Notes under the pieces: generated by a model | What the model was told of the DNA's origin: nothing | Database searches by the model: none | What the model saw: only the letters and a program-made list of their open reading frames with translations | Assembly (NCBI RefSeq): GCF_026343125.1 | Contig: NZ_JAPEMB010000001.1 | Coordinates: 6,267,501-6,331,500 of the forward strand | Reading direction: 5' to 3' | Origin: Streptomyces sp. NBC_00094 | GTDB lineage: Bacteria > Actinomycetota > Actinomycetes > Streptomycetales > Streptomycetaceae | DNA: 64,000 nucleotides | In this document: piece by piece, positions 54,459 to 61,856 of the stretch | How the letters are laid out: the number at the start of each line of letters is the position of its first letter | How positions within the stretch are numbered: position 1 is the first letter of the stretch | Translations under genes and position numbers: made by a program

Positions 54459-55172
54459 ATGAGTGCGCCCGAAAAGATCCCGAACGCCGGTAAGAAGGCG
54501 AAGGACCTCAACGAGGTCATCCGCTACACCCTGTGGTCTGTGTTCAAGCTGCGCGATGTTCTGCCCGAGGACCGCGCCGGCTACGCCGACGAGGTCCAGG
54601 AGCTGTTCGACCAGCTCGCCGCCAAGGACATCACCGTCCGTGGCACGTACGACCTCTCCGGTCTGCGCGCCGACGCCGACGTGATGATCTGGTGGCACGC
54701 CGAGACGAGCGACGAGCTCCAGGAGGCGTACAGCCTCTTCCGTCGCACCAAGCTGGGCCGCGCTCTGGAGCCGGTCTGGTCGAACATGGCGCTGCACCGC
54801 CCCGCCGAGTTCAACAAGTCGCACATCCCGGCCTTCCTGGCCGACGAGAACCCGCGCGACTACATCTCGGTCTACCCCTTCGTGCGCTCCTACGACTGGT
54901 ACCTCCTGCCGGACGAGGACCGTCGCCGCATGCTCGCCGACCACGGCAAGATGGCCCGCGGCTACCCCGACGTCCGCGCCAACACGGTCGCCTCCTTCTC
55001 GCTCGGCGACTACGAGTGGATCCTCGCCTTCGAGGCCGACGAGCTGCACCGCATCGTCGACCTCATGCGCCACCTGCGCGCCTCCGAGGCGCGGATGCAC
55101 GTCCGCGAAGAGGTCCCGTTCTACACCGGTCGCCGCAAGAGCGTCGCCGACCTGGTGGCGGGCCTGGCCTGA
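54459..55172 (+). CDS. hemQ: Coproheme decarboxylase HemQ (ChdC)
   Basis: A 237-aa chlorite-dismutase-fold enzyme that oxidatively decarboxylates coproheme to heme b, the last step of the coproporphyrin pathway. The core has VIWWHAETSDELQEAY-type helices, YPFVRSYDWYLLP (catalytic Tyr region) and ADHGKMARGYPDV with the proximal His. The distal Arg of true chlorite dismutases is not in its usual place. ATG 54459 starts the conserved MSAPEKIPNAGKKAKDLNEV; a GTG 21 bases earlier overlaps the cgoX stop and is less likely. Confidence 0.94.
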   Translation: MSAPEKIPNAGKKAKDLNEVIRYTLWSVFKLRDVLPEDRAGYADEVQELFDQLAAKDITVRGTYDLSGLRADADVMIWWHAETSDELQEAYSLFRRTKLGRALEPVWSNMALHRPAEFNKSHIPAFLADENPRDYISVYPFVRSYDWYLLPDEDRRRMLADHGKMARGYPDVRANTVASFSLGDYEWILAFEADELHRIVDLMRHLRASEARMHVREEVPFYTGRRKSVADLVAGLA

Positions 55173-55290
55173 CACGGCCGTACGAACCCGGTGGCGGCCC
55201 GGCTCCCAGTCGGCGCGCCACCCCTTGACCCGGAAGATCAGACGGCGGGCGTCTTCATTGCCTCCGCTCCAGCGACACCGGGTCCGGCTC

Positions 55291-55318
55291 CGGGTGCGGC
55301 GCGCATGACGCGCGCCGC
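55291..55318 (+). terminator. Hairpin after hemQ
   Basis: GTGCGGCGCGC and GCGCGCCGCAC form a perfect 11-bp stem around ATGAC, about 120 bases after hemQ, followed by a GGGCCC...GGGCCCTTTT second hairpin at ~55334-55354. It likely ends the heme operon. Confidence 0.75.
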
Positions 55319-55384
55319 ACCGGCGTCATTTCCGGGCCCTTCACGGGCCCTTTTCGCGTTTCCGGCCTCGTGTCGCAGGGGCTA

Positions 55385-55578
55385 GGGGGTGTCTTGTCGA
55401 TCGGGCCGGATCAGGGAGCGGGGTCTGGTGCCGTGGATCGCAAGGCGGAGGAGGGAGTCGACGCGGTGGGGGCACCTCCCGTGCCCGAAGGGCTACGGGG
55501 GATGTCGGCGAGTGACGACAACGCGGCGAGGCGCGGTGCCAGGCCCCGCGAGCCCGGTCTGATCGACAAGACACCCCC
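55385..55578. mobile_element. 194-bp MITE (non-autonomous element) with TA duplication, inserted at a gene's stop codon
   Basis: The ends are inverted repeats beginning GGGGGTGTCTTGTCGATC (55385 onward) and ending in the exact complement at 55578. The repeat continues imperfectly inward for about 45 more bases (GCGGGGTCTGGTGCCG against GCGGGGCCTGGCACCG). TA flanks both ends (55383-55384 and 55579-55580) in a CTAG context. No transposase is encoded. The interior contains a hairpin-rich GGGCACCTCCCGTGCCCGAA motif. It looks derived from an IS5/IS630-type element with TA target. Element sits 3' of, and contributes a base to, the stop of the TIGR04222-like gene. Confidence 0.85.
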
Positions 55579-56333
55579 TAGGGCAGGCGTGCGGGAGCGT
55601 GTCCCCGGAGCGCGTCGCGGAGCTCGGGCTCCAGGACGGCGGGGCCGCGCGTCGCGAGCGCGGTGAGCGGATCGGCGCGCGAGAGACCGGAGAGGAGTCG
55701 CTGTCCGGCGGGGGAGGCCCAGCGGGTGTACGGGTACACCTCGATCCGGCCGATCAGCAGACAGAGCCCGGACGCGAGCAGCGGCAGGGTGAACGCGGCG
55801 ATGACCAGGTTCCGTTCGGCGGCGGGAACGAGGAGCGCCGCCGCCGCCCCGAGCACGAGGGAGAGCAGGAAGGCGGCCCGCACCGACCGGACCCCGGCCG
55901 CGATCTCCCGGCGGCCCGCCTCGGACACGGCGAGCCCCCGGTCGACGAGCCGCTGCGCGAGCGACCGTACGGAGTCGGCGGCGGCCACCACCGGACGGAC
56001 GGCGGGGATCGGGGACTGGCCGCCGGGCCCGATGGCACCGAGCACGGCGTTCTCCAGGTCGTCCCGGTACCCGCCGGTGGGGTCCACGACCGTCGCCCAG
56101 CCGGTGTGCGCGAGCAGCAGCCGCCGCTGCCGGTGCATCGAGACGAGGGTGAGGTCGATGACGCGGAACGGCCCGCCGGCGAGGTAGGCGGCTTCGAGGA
56201 CGGTCAGCTCGGCGTCCTCCTCCGTGAGGGAGGGGGGTGCGGGCCGGGCCGCCACGAGGGTGGCCCGGCACAGCCGCGCGCAGCCGATGCCGGCCACGAC
56301 ACATGCCACGAGGAGAAGCGGAACCCAGACCAT
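55578..56333 (-). CDS. TIGR04222-like membrane protein without the Cys-rich tail
   Basis: A 251-aa protein beginning MVWVPLLLVACVVAGIGCARL (first helix), with two more hydrophobic segments (AAFLLSLVLGAAAALLV, LVIAAFTLPLLASGLCLLIG). The region LEAAYLAGGPFRVIDLTLVSMHRQRRLLLA matches that of its upstream neighbour (NGGPARVVDTALAALQADGRLAI), so they are paralogues. It lacks the Gly/Ser/Cys tail. It is the last gene of the DUF692 operon, 48 bases after the Cys-tailed gene. Its stop TAG is shared with the target duplication of the MITE. Role unknown; could assemble with the tailed paralogue. Confidence 0.75.
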   Translation of the reverse strand: MVWVPLLLVACVVAGIGCARLCRATLVAARPAPPSLTEEDAELTVLEAAYLAGGPFRVIDLTLVSMHRQRRLLLAHTGWATVVDPTGGYRDDLENAVLGAIGPGGQSPIPAVRPVVAAADSVRSLAQRLVDRGLAVSEAGRREIAAGVRSVRAAFLLSLVLGAAAALLVPAAERNLVIAAFTLPLLASGLCLLIGRIEVYPYTRWASPAGQRLLSGLSRADPLTALATRGPAVLEPELRDALRGHAPARLP

Positions 56334-56381
56334 GTCCGAGTTCTACGGGAGGACAGCCGGGCCCGCCACTCGAACGGGTGA

Positions 56382-57419
56382 TCAGCTACTGGAGCTGGAG
56401 CAGGAACTCCCGCTGGAACTGGAGCTGGAGCACGAGCTTCCGCTGGAGCTGGAACAGGAACTGCCGCCCCCGCCGCCGCAGCTGGACCCGCCGCCCGAGC
56501 AGGAGCCGGAGGAGCACGAACCGGAGGAGCACGCACCGGAGTCCCCGCCCGAGGAGGAGCCCCCGCCGCCCCCGCCGCAGGAGCTGTTCCCCGCGCACCA
56601 CACGGCCACCACACCGGCGGCGCCCACGTCCGTGGGGGAGAAGTGCCCGGACGAGGGGCGCCTCCGGCCGCCGCGGCGCGGTGCGTAGACCCGGGCGGCG
56701 GCGAGGAGTTGCTCCCGCAGTACCGGGTCCGGAAGCGCCCGCAGCCCGTACAGGGCCACGAGGTGCCCGGCGTCCGCGAGATGACCGTGGGCGCGTCCGT
56801 ACGCCGCGACGGCGGTTTGCCCGGCCGAGGTGACCTGCTTCCCGGAGATCGCCCCGCACGCGATGGCCGTGACCCCGGCGGCGGCGAGGACGGGCAGCAC
56901 CTTCACGACGAAGGGCACCGACATCTCCGGTGCGGTGGCGAGGTCGAGGACCGTGAGGATCACCGAGACCGGGAAGAGGAAGAAGGCAGTGAGACCGAGC
57001 GCGAGGCACCAACTGCGGGTGGTGTGGCGCCTCGCCGGTTCCACGATCAGCCCGCGCCCGGCGAGTCCGTCGCCGATCTCCTGGACCGCCGGGTGCCGCA
57101 TGACGGCGAGCCGGAGGTGGTGCAGGGCCCCGTGCGGGGCCGCCGCGTGCTCCTGGAGCACGGCGCGCTCCACCGGGTCGTGCGCGACGGGCCTGACGAC
57201 GGCGACGATGCCGGGGCCGCCGATCGCCAGCCGGCCGTCGGCCTGGAGGGCGGCGAGGGCGGTGTCGACGACCCGGGCCGGACCGCCGTTGAGGAAGGCG
57301 ACCTCGTACCGGTCGTGGACGGGCCCGCCGGAGCCGCCGCCCGACCGGACGACCCGGGTGATGAGCAGCGCGATGCCGGTGACACCGGCCAGATAGAAGA
57401 CGACGGCCAGGGAGTTCAC
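56382..57419 (-). CDS. TIGR04222-type membrane protein with a nine-cysteine Gly/Ser-rich C-terminal tail (putative MNIO substrate)
   Basis: A 345-aa protein with an N-terminal helix (NSLAVVFYLAGVTGIALLI), then a soluble ~110-residue winged region (VAFLNGGPARVVDTALAALQADGRLAIGG). Two more helices (CLALGLTAFFLFPVSVILTVLDL, VVKVLPVLAAAGVTAIACGAI) and a second soluble part follow. From residue 275 to the end the sequence is 71 residues of almost only Gly, Ser and Cys, with nine Cys in C-rich steps (NSSC, SGAC, SSGSC twice, GGSSC twice, SGSSC twice). GTG 57419 was chosen because GGAGGTGA precedes it; the GTG at 57425 lies in that site. It abuts the DUF692 gene by 2 bases. Proposed substrate of that enzyme. 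Confidence 0.8.
   Translation of the reverse strand: MNSLAVVFYLAGVTGIALLITRVVRSGGGSGGPVHDRYEVAFLNGGPARVVDTALAALQADGRLAIGGPGIVAVVRPVAHDPVERAVLQEHAAAPHGALHHLRLAVMRHPAVQEIGDGLAGRGLIVEPARRHTTRSWCLALGLTAFFLFPVSVILTVLDLATAPEMSVPFVVKVLPVLAAAGVTAIACGAISGKQVTSAGQTAVAAYGRAHGHLADAGHLVALYGLRALPDPVLREQLLAAARVYAPRRGGRRRPSSGHFSPTDVGAAGVVAVWCAGNSSCGGGGGGSSSGGDSGACSSGSCSSGSCSGGGSSCGGGGGSSCSSSSGSSCSSSSSSGSSCSSSSS
56385..56597 (-). repeat. Low-complexity repeat encoding the Gly/Ser/Cys tail
   Basis: The final 71 codons use repeated TCC/AGC/GGC/TGC triplets. On the plus strand they read as runs of GCTGGAGCTGGAGCAGGAAC and CCGCCGCC. The repeat makes the tail likely to vary in length between strains. Confidence 0.85.
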
Positions 57420-57421
57420 GG

Positions 57422-59002
57422 TCACCTCCGTACGAGGACGTGGCGGGCCGCCCGCGCGAGGCGGACGGCACGGCCGGGCGGACGGCTGCCGGAACGGTCC
57501 TGCCACCACTCCGTGAGCCGCCGCCGGGCGGCCGGGTCCTCGGGGCGGTCGGCCAGCAGCAGGTGCTCGGCGAAGTCGAGCGCGTCGCGCCGGTAGCCGC
57601 CGGTCATGGGGCGGGTCCTGGCGTACGACAGGAACGCCGGGCGGAAGCCCTTGCCGAGGATCTCCGGCAGCTCCGGCGCGACCTTCGCGACGACTCCGGC
57701 GCGCTTGGCCGCGAGCGCTCGGCTCTGCACGCCGAGGCGCCGGCTGTCGAACCCCTCGGGCGCGGGCGTCCCGGCGACCAGCGCCGACAACAACGAGGCC
57801 TGCGCGAGCCCGACGCGCTGCCGGGCGGCGTCGCGGGGCGGGGCCGGGGCAGCGTCCGCGTCGGCGTCGGCGAGGGTGCCGGGGACCGTGACGGCTTCGG
57901 CGACCGTGACGGTGTCGGCGGCCGTGACGGTGTCGGCGACCGCCGTGGCCTCACCGGCCGCGACGGCCTCGGTAGCCGCTATGGCCTCACCGGTCGCGAC
58001 CGCCTTGGTGGCCACGACCGTCTCCACGACCGGATCCGCGACCGTCTCCACGACGGGATCCGCGACCGCGCTCGGCATCGCGCCGCCCGATACCCGGGCG
58101 CCCGCGCCGATGAGCAGTGGCTGTGCCGGAGCGGCGGGCCGTCGGGTGGGCGTGACCGTTCTCCGGAGCGCGGTCGCCCGGCCGCGCGCGACCGTCCCCC
58201 GGATCATCGTCAGCTCCGCCGCCAACTCCTCCGCCGGCGGGAAGTCGTCGTCGCGCTCCAGGAGGACCCCCGGCGGCGCGACCCGGGACGCGAGGTCCGC
58301 GAGGATGTCGAGGACCGGACGGGGCACCGGGTGGGCGTGCGAGTCGTGCCAGACGCCGTCACGCTCGACGCCGCCCGCCACGTGCACGTACGCGATGGCC
58401 TCGACCGGCAGCTCGGACAGGGCCTTCGCCGGGTCCTCGCCGCGGTTGACGTGGTTCGTGTGCAGGTTGGCGACGTCGATGAGGAGCCGTACCCCCGTAC
58501 GCTCCACCAGCTCCGCGAGGAACTGCCCCTCCGTCAGCTCTTCCCCCGGCCAGGCGATCAGGGCCGCGATGTTCTCCAGGGCGAGCGGTACGGGCAGCGC
58601 GTCCTGGGCGATGCGCACGTTCTCGCAGAGCACGTCGAGCGCGTCCCGGGTCCGGGGTACGGGCAGCAGGTGGCCCGCTTCGAGGAGCGGTGACGCGGTG
58701 AGCGGCCCCCCGGCCCGTACGAACGCGATGTGTTCCGTGACGAGCGGCGCCCCCAGCGCCACCGCCTTCTCCCCGAGTGCGGCGAGCCGCGCCGGGTCCG
58801 GGCGGTCCGCGCCGCCGAGCCCCAGCGAGACCCCGTGCGGGACGACCGTCACGCCGCGCTCCCGCAGCCGGGTCAGCGGGTCGGGCAGGTGGTCGGCGCA
58901 GATGTTCTCCGCGACCACCTCGACCCAGTCGACGCCGGGCAGCGCCTCCACCGCCTCCGCGATCTCGGGACGCCAGCCGATGCCGATGCCGAGTTCCGTC
59001 AT
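57422..59002 (-). CDS. DUF692 (MNIO-type) multinuclear iron oxidase with C-terminal partner domain
   Basis: A 526-aa protein. Residues 1-~280 form the DUF692 TIM barrel of multinuclear non-heme iron enzymes: WVEVVAENICAD, the iron ligand H56 in PHGVSLGLGG, E90-H91 in VTEHIAFV, then LALENIAAL, DVANLHTNHVNRG, and DSHAHPVP. MNIOs such as MbnB, TglH and ChrH modify cysteine residues of peptides (established). A ~90-residue low-complexity linker of repeated TVA/AVA units (e.g. VADPVVETVADPVVETV) follows. The C-terminal ~130 residues (GLAQASLLSALVAGTPAPEGFD to the end) look like the MNIO partner domain, usually a separate gene. The family is normally 270-290 aa, so this is a fusion. Confidence 0.82.
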   Translation of the reverse strand: MTELGIGIGWRPEIAEAVEALPGVDWVEVVAENICADHLPDPLTRLRERGVTVVPHGVSLGLGGADRPDPARLAALGEKAVALGAPLVTEHIAFVRAGGPLTASPLLEAGHLLPVPRTRDALDVLCENVRIAQDALPVPLALENIAALIAWPGEELTEGQFLAELVERTGVRLLIDVANLHTNHVNRGEDPAKALSELPVEAIAYVHVAGGVERDGVWHDSHAHPVPRPVLDILADLASRVAPPGVLLERDDDFPPAEELAAELTMIRGTVARGRATALRRTVTPTRRPAAPAQPLLIGAGARVSGGAMPSAVADPVVETVADPVVETVVATKAVATGEAIAATEAVAAGEATAVADTVTAADTVTVAEAVTVPGTLADADADAAPAPPRDAARQRVGLAQASLLSALVAGTPAPEGFDSRRLGVQSRALAAKRAGVVAKVAPELPEILGKGFRPAFLSYARTRPMTGGYRRDALDFAEHLLLADRPEDPAARRRLTEWWQDRSGSRPPGRAVRLARAARHVLVRR

Positions 59003-59084
59003 GTCCCCCTCCTTCGGTCCTCAGTCACCCACCTGATGGCCCCGGCGGCGACATTCGAATCCCGGAAGGGGGACGTTCAGAGCT
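59003..59084. other. Short intergenic segment upstream of the DUF692 gene
   Basis: It contains a GGAGGGGGACATG-type ribosome site on the minus strand just before the DUF692 start, and the promoter is presumably here. No further signal seen. Confidence 0.4.
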
Positions 59085-59224
59085 TCATTTGAGGTTCCGG
59101 CTCCCGGCGGGGGTTCCGTCCAGGTCCGGACGGTCGAGCAGCCCGGCGGCGGTGAACGCGGCGACCAGGTCGTCACGGCCTTCGGTGAAGTGCGCCCAGC
59201 TGTCGACGTGGACGGGGACCCGGC
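59085..59224 (-). pseudogene. C-terminal remnant of an MBL-fold metallohydrolase
   Basis: In the frame ending at the TGA at 59085-59087, the minus strand encodes RVPVHVDSWAHFTEGRDDLV followed by AAFTAAGLLDR and ending PAGSRNLK. VHVDSWAHFTEGRDDLVAAF is the final helix region of small actinobacterial MBL-fold hydrolases. The upstream part of the gene is absent; the next 5' bases belong to the intergenic space before the Pth2-like gene. It has no start codon. A deletion remnant. Confidence 0.65.
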
Positions 59225-59276
59225 AGCAGGCGGACTGACGGGAGCGGCCTCCGTGTGACGTGATGCCCCGAGTCCC

Positions 59277-59990
59277 CTACGGCTGTCGCAGCCGCAGGTG
59301 AGGAGCGAAGAGACGGCTTCCCTCGGACACGACCGTCTTCCCTGGCGCGATCTCCGTGAACCCGGCGTCCCGCACCACGGGCAGCCCACTGTCGCCCGCC
59401 GTCAGCGCGGCCCAGCGCTCCGGCGTCGCGGTGCGCACGGCGAGCGGGAAGCCCGCCTCCTGCCAGGCCTTCCGGTCCGCGTCCGGCATCGCCCACCACA
59501 ACAGCTGCGCGCCGTGCCCGGCCTGAGCCATCGTCTTGCCCGCCGACATGTCGAGCCCGGGGTTGATCCAGAGCACCACGGCCCCGTCCGGTACGGGCCC
59601 CGGCGCGGCCGGGTCGTCGAGGTCGGTGCCCGACACCTGGAGCTTGGCCAGCAACTTGGGCCAGCCGTCGAGCGGCACCGGCGGGAAGACCCGTACCTCC
59701 GCCTCCGTACCGGTCACGGTGATTCCGGGGAGATCGCCGGCCCGCCGCCACTCCCCGCCGCGCGCCCGGCGCACGACCTTGCGGATCCGGGCGTCCTGCC
59801 AGTCGGCCACGGCCTCCGCCCACTCGCCCTCGCCGACCGAGCGGTCGTCGGTGAGGATCTCCAGGACGGCCCGCGCGGCGGTCTCCAGGGCGTCGGTACG
59901 GGACGGGGGCGCGTCGCGCTCGATCCGTACGACCAGGGGGAGGACGAACTGGGGCTTCTCGTCGCGGACGTCGGTCTCATCGCTGCTCAC
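59277..59990 (-). CDS. Pth2-type peptidyl-tRNA hydrolase-like protein
   Basis: A 237-aa protein. The C-terminal half holds the Pth2 signature: DMSAGKTMAQAGHGAQLLWWAM, with the catalytic-region Gly-Lys and the family Asp in LPVVRDAGFTEIAPGKTVV. The N-terminal ~100 residues (QFVLPLVVRIERDAPPSRTDALETAARAVLEIL) are an actinobacterial extension of unknown role. It may recycle stalled peptidyl-tRNA, but in actinobacteria this subfamily is not well characterised. GTG 59990 begins the conserved part. Divergent from the ABC transporter gene. Confidence 0.75.
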   Translation of the reverse strand: MSSDETDVRDEKPQFVLPLVVRIERDAPPSRTDALETAARAVLEILTDDRSVGEGEWAEAVADWQDARIRKVVRRARGGEWRRAGDLPGITVTGTEAEVRVFPPVPLDGWPKLLAKLQVSGTDLDDPAAPGPVPDGAVVLWINPGLDMSAGKTMAQAGHGAQLLWWAMPDADRKAWQEAGFPLAVRTATPERWAALTAGDSGLPVVRDAGFTEIAPGKTVVSEGSRLFAPHLRLRQP

Positions 59991-60064
59991 CCGGCAAGTC
60001 TGCCACCGCGCCGCGGGGCGGACGACGGGGGGATTCTTGTCGGGAACCACGCCGCCGGGACAGG

Positions 60065-60973
60065 ATGCCCCTCATGAGGAGCGATCTTCACGCGGAGCCC
60101 CCTCACCCCGCCGTGGCCCCCGGCCGGTTGAGGCTGGAGCGGGTCGGACGCCGGTACGGCCCGCGCGGGCCATGGGTCCTGCGCGAGGTCGGCCTCGACC
60201 TGCCCGCCTCCGCGCTCGTCCGGGTCGTCGGCACCAACGGCACCGGCAAGTCGACGCTGCTCCGGCTGGTCGCCGGGATCGACGCCCCGAGCGAGGGCCG
60301 GCTCACCGGCCGCCCGCCCCGCACCGCGTACGTCCCCGAACGCTTTCCCGCCGCCCTCCCCTTCACGGCCGCCGACTACCTGGTCCACCTGGGCCGCGTC
60401 CAGGGCCTCGGCCGGGCGGCGGCGAAGTCCGGGGCGGCGGAGTGGCTGGAGCGCTTCGGGGCCGGAGAGCACGCCCTTACCGCACTGTCCGAACTCTCCA
60501 AGGGCACCAGCCAGAAGGTCGCCGTCGCCCAGGCCCTGATCGCCGACCCGGACCTCCTCGTCCTCGACGAGGCATGGACCGGCCTCGACACCGCCGCCCG
60601 CACCGCGCTGGACCGAGCGGTCCGGGAGCGGGTCGCGGCGGGCGGGACGGTCGTCTTCGTCGACCACGACCCGCGCCGCCTCGCGGGGGAGGCGGACGCG
60701 GTGTACGAGGTGGAGGCGGGCCGGGTGCGGGCCGCGGCGGAGGAGCGGGAGGCGCCGCCCGGGCCCCGGGTCCGGATCACCGCATCCGGCGGGAAGCCGC
60801 TCCCGGAGGGCCTCCCGGGCGCTCCCGCCACCGAGCCGCCCGGTCCCGACGACCCCACCCGCGCCCTGGTCCTGACCGTCGACGCGGCCCACTCCGACGC
60901 CCTCCTCGCGGCGCTCCTCGCGGCCTCCTGGCACATCCACCACCTCGGCACCGAGGAAGGCGTACGCGTATGA
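60065..60973 (+). CDS. ABC transporter ATP-binding protein
   Basis: A 302-aa ATPase with Walker A in GTNGTGKSTLLRLVAG, an atypical signature LSKGTSQKVAVAQAL instead of LSGGQ, Walker B DLLVLDEAWTGLD and the switch His in FVDHD. The C-terminal ~90 residues (PGPRVRITASGGKPLPEGLP onward) are an accessory domain. It overlaps the next gene by 4 bases, forming an exporter-type pair. The start at 60065 has GACAGG close by; ATG 60074 is an alternative. Confidence 0.85.
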   Translation: MPLMRSDLHAEPPHPAVAPGRLRLERVGRRYGPRGPWVLREVGLDLPASALVRVVGTNGTGKSTLLRLVAGIDAPSEGRLTGRPPRTAYVPERFPAALPFTAADYLVHLGRVQGLGRAAAKSGAAEWLERFGAGEHALTALSELSKGTSQKVAVAQALIADPDLLVLDEAWTGLDTAARTALDRAVRERVAAGGTVVFVDHDPRRLAGEADAVYEVEAGRVRAAAEEREAPPGPRVRITASGGKPLPEGLPGAPATEPPGPDDPTRALVLTVDAAHSDALLAALLAASWHIHHLGTEEGVRV

Positions 60974-61620
60974 CGGCGCTCCTGCGCTACCAGGCGGGTC
61001 TGCTGCTCCGCTCGCAACGCTGGCTCGCACCGCTCCTCCTCTACGCGGCGCTCCTCGCCGTCGGCGTCCGGGCGGGCGAGCCCGTGCTCGGCGCGCTCGG
61101 CTTCGCGGCGGCGGGTCTGCTGCCGGTGACGGCCTGGTGCGTACGGATCTGCCTCACCCAGGAACCGCCCGCCGCCCGGAGCGTGGTCGCGGCGGCCGCC
61201 GGCCGGGGCCGTGCCCACCTCGCGGCGCTCCTCACCGGCACCGCCCTGCCGGCGCTCCTCGGCGTCGTCGCCGTCCTCGGGCTGACCGCGATCGGCGACC
61301 GGCGCGGTGTCGGCCCGCTCGCCGCCACGGGCGCCGGTCTCCTCGCGACGGCGGCCTGCGTCCTGACGGGCGCCGCCGTCGGCGCCCTGACCGGCCGCCC
61401 GTTTCTCAAGGCCCCGGGCTGGTCGGTCGCGGCCCTGGTCGCCGGCTCGCTTCTCGCCCTGGTGACCACGGGTTCTCCGGCGCGGCAGGCCCTGACGGCC
61501 CTGGTCACCGGCTCCCGTACGACGACCGCTCAGCTTCCCTGGCTCGCGTGCGCGGGCGCCGTGCTCCTCGCGACCGCGACGGCGGCCCTCGCCTGCCGGG
61601 CCACGGCACGCCTGGAATGA
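60970..61620 (+). CDS. ABC transporter membrane subunit
   Basis: A 216-aa protein with six hydrophobic segments (APLLLYAALLAVGV, ALGFAAAGLLPVTAWCV, LLTGTALPALLGVVAVLGLTAI, LLATAACVLTGAAVGAL, WSVAALVAGSLLALVTT, LACAGAVLLATATAALAC). No recognised permease motif. ATGA overlap with the ATPase gene makes it the translocation partner. Substrate unknown; the pair resembles small exporters for peptides, drugs or lipids. Confidence 0.75.
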   Translation: MTALLRYQAGLLLRSQRWLAPLLLYAALLAVGVRAGEPVLGALGFAAAGLLPVTAWCVRICLTQEPPAARSVVAAAAGRGRAHLAALLTGTALPALLGVVAVLGLTAIGDRRGVGPLAATGAGLLATAACVLTGAAVGALTGRPFLKAPGWSVAALVAGSLLALVTTGSPARQALTALVTGSRTTTAQLPWLACAGAVLLATATAALACRATARLE

Positions 61621-61631
61621 GGACGCGGGAA

Positions 61632-61841
61632 GTGAGTACGCTCGAAGGCATGACTGAGTCGACGTCGTACTGTGACAGCTCCGAGCCCGCCGGCCCGAAG
61701 CACGAACCGGCGGCCGAGGGGCCGTTCGCCTCCTGTGTGCTGTGCCAGGAGCCGACCGAGTACGCGGAGTCGGTCAAGGGGATCACGCTCTGCCCGGTCT
61801 GCGAGTGGCAGGAGGCCCAGCGGACGGCCTGCTCGGGCTGA
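61632..61841 (+). CDS. Small zinc-ribbon-like protein
   Basis: A protein of 63-69 aa. Two Cys-X2-Cys pairs (CVLC and CPVC) 19 residues apart, within FASCVLCQEPTEYAESVKGI and TLCPVCEWQEAQRTAC, form a zinc-binding knuckle. The first 25 residues are Ser/Glu/Pro-rich. GTG 61632 is favoured by the TGAGGA eight bases ahead; ATG 61650 has only an AAGG directly beside it. Likely a conserved small actinobacterial protein, function unknown. Confidence 0.7.
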   Translation: MSTLEGMTESTSYCDSSEPAGPKHEPAAEGPFASCVLCQEPTEYAESVKGITLCPVCEWQEAQRTACSG

Positions 61842-61856
61842 TCCCCCCGGCCTCCC

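Noticed and set aside
55411..56304. Minus-strand Arg-rich frame overlapping the MITE and the TIGR04222-like gene
   Set aside because: Wrong frame of a real gene; passes through the mobile element.
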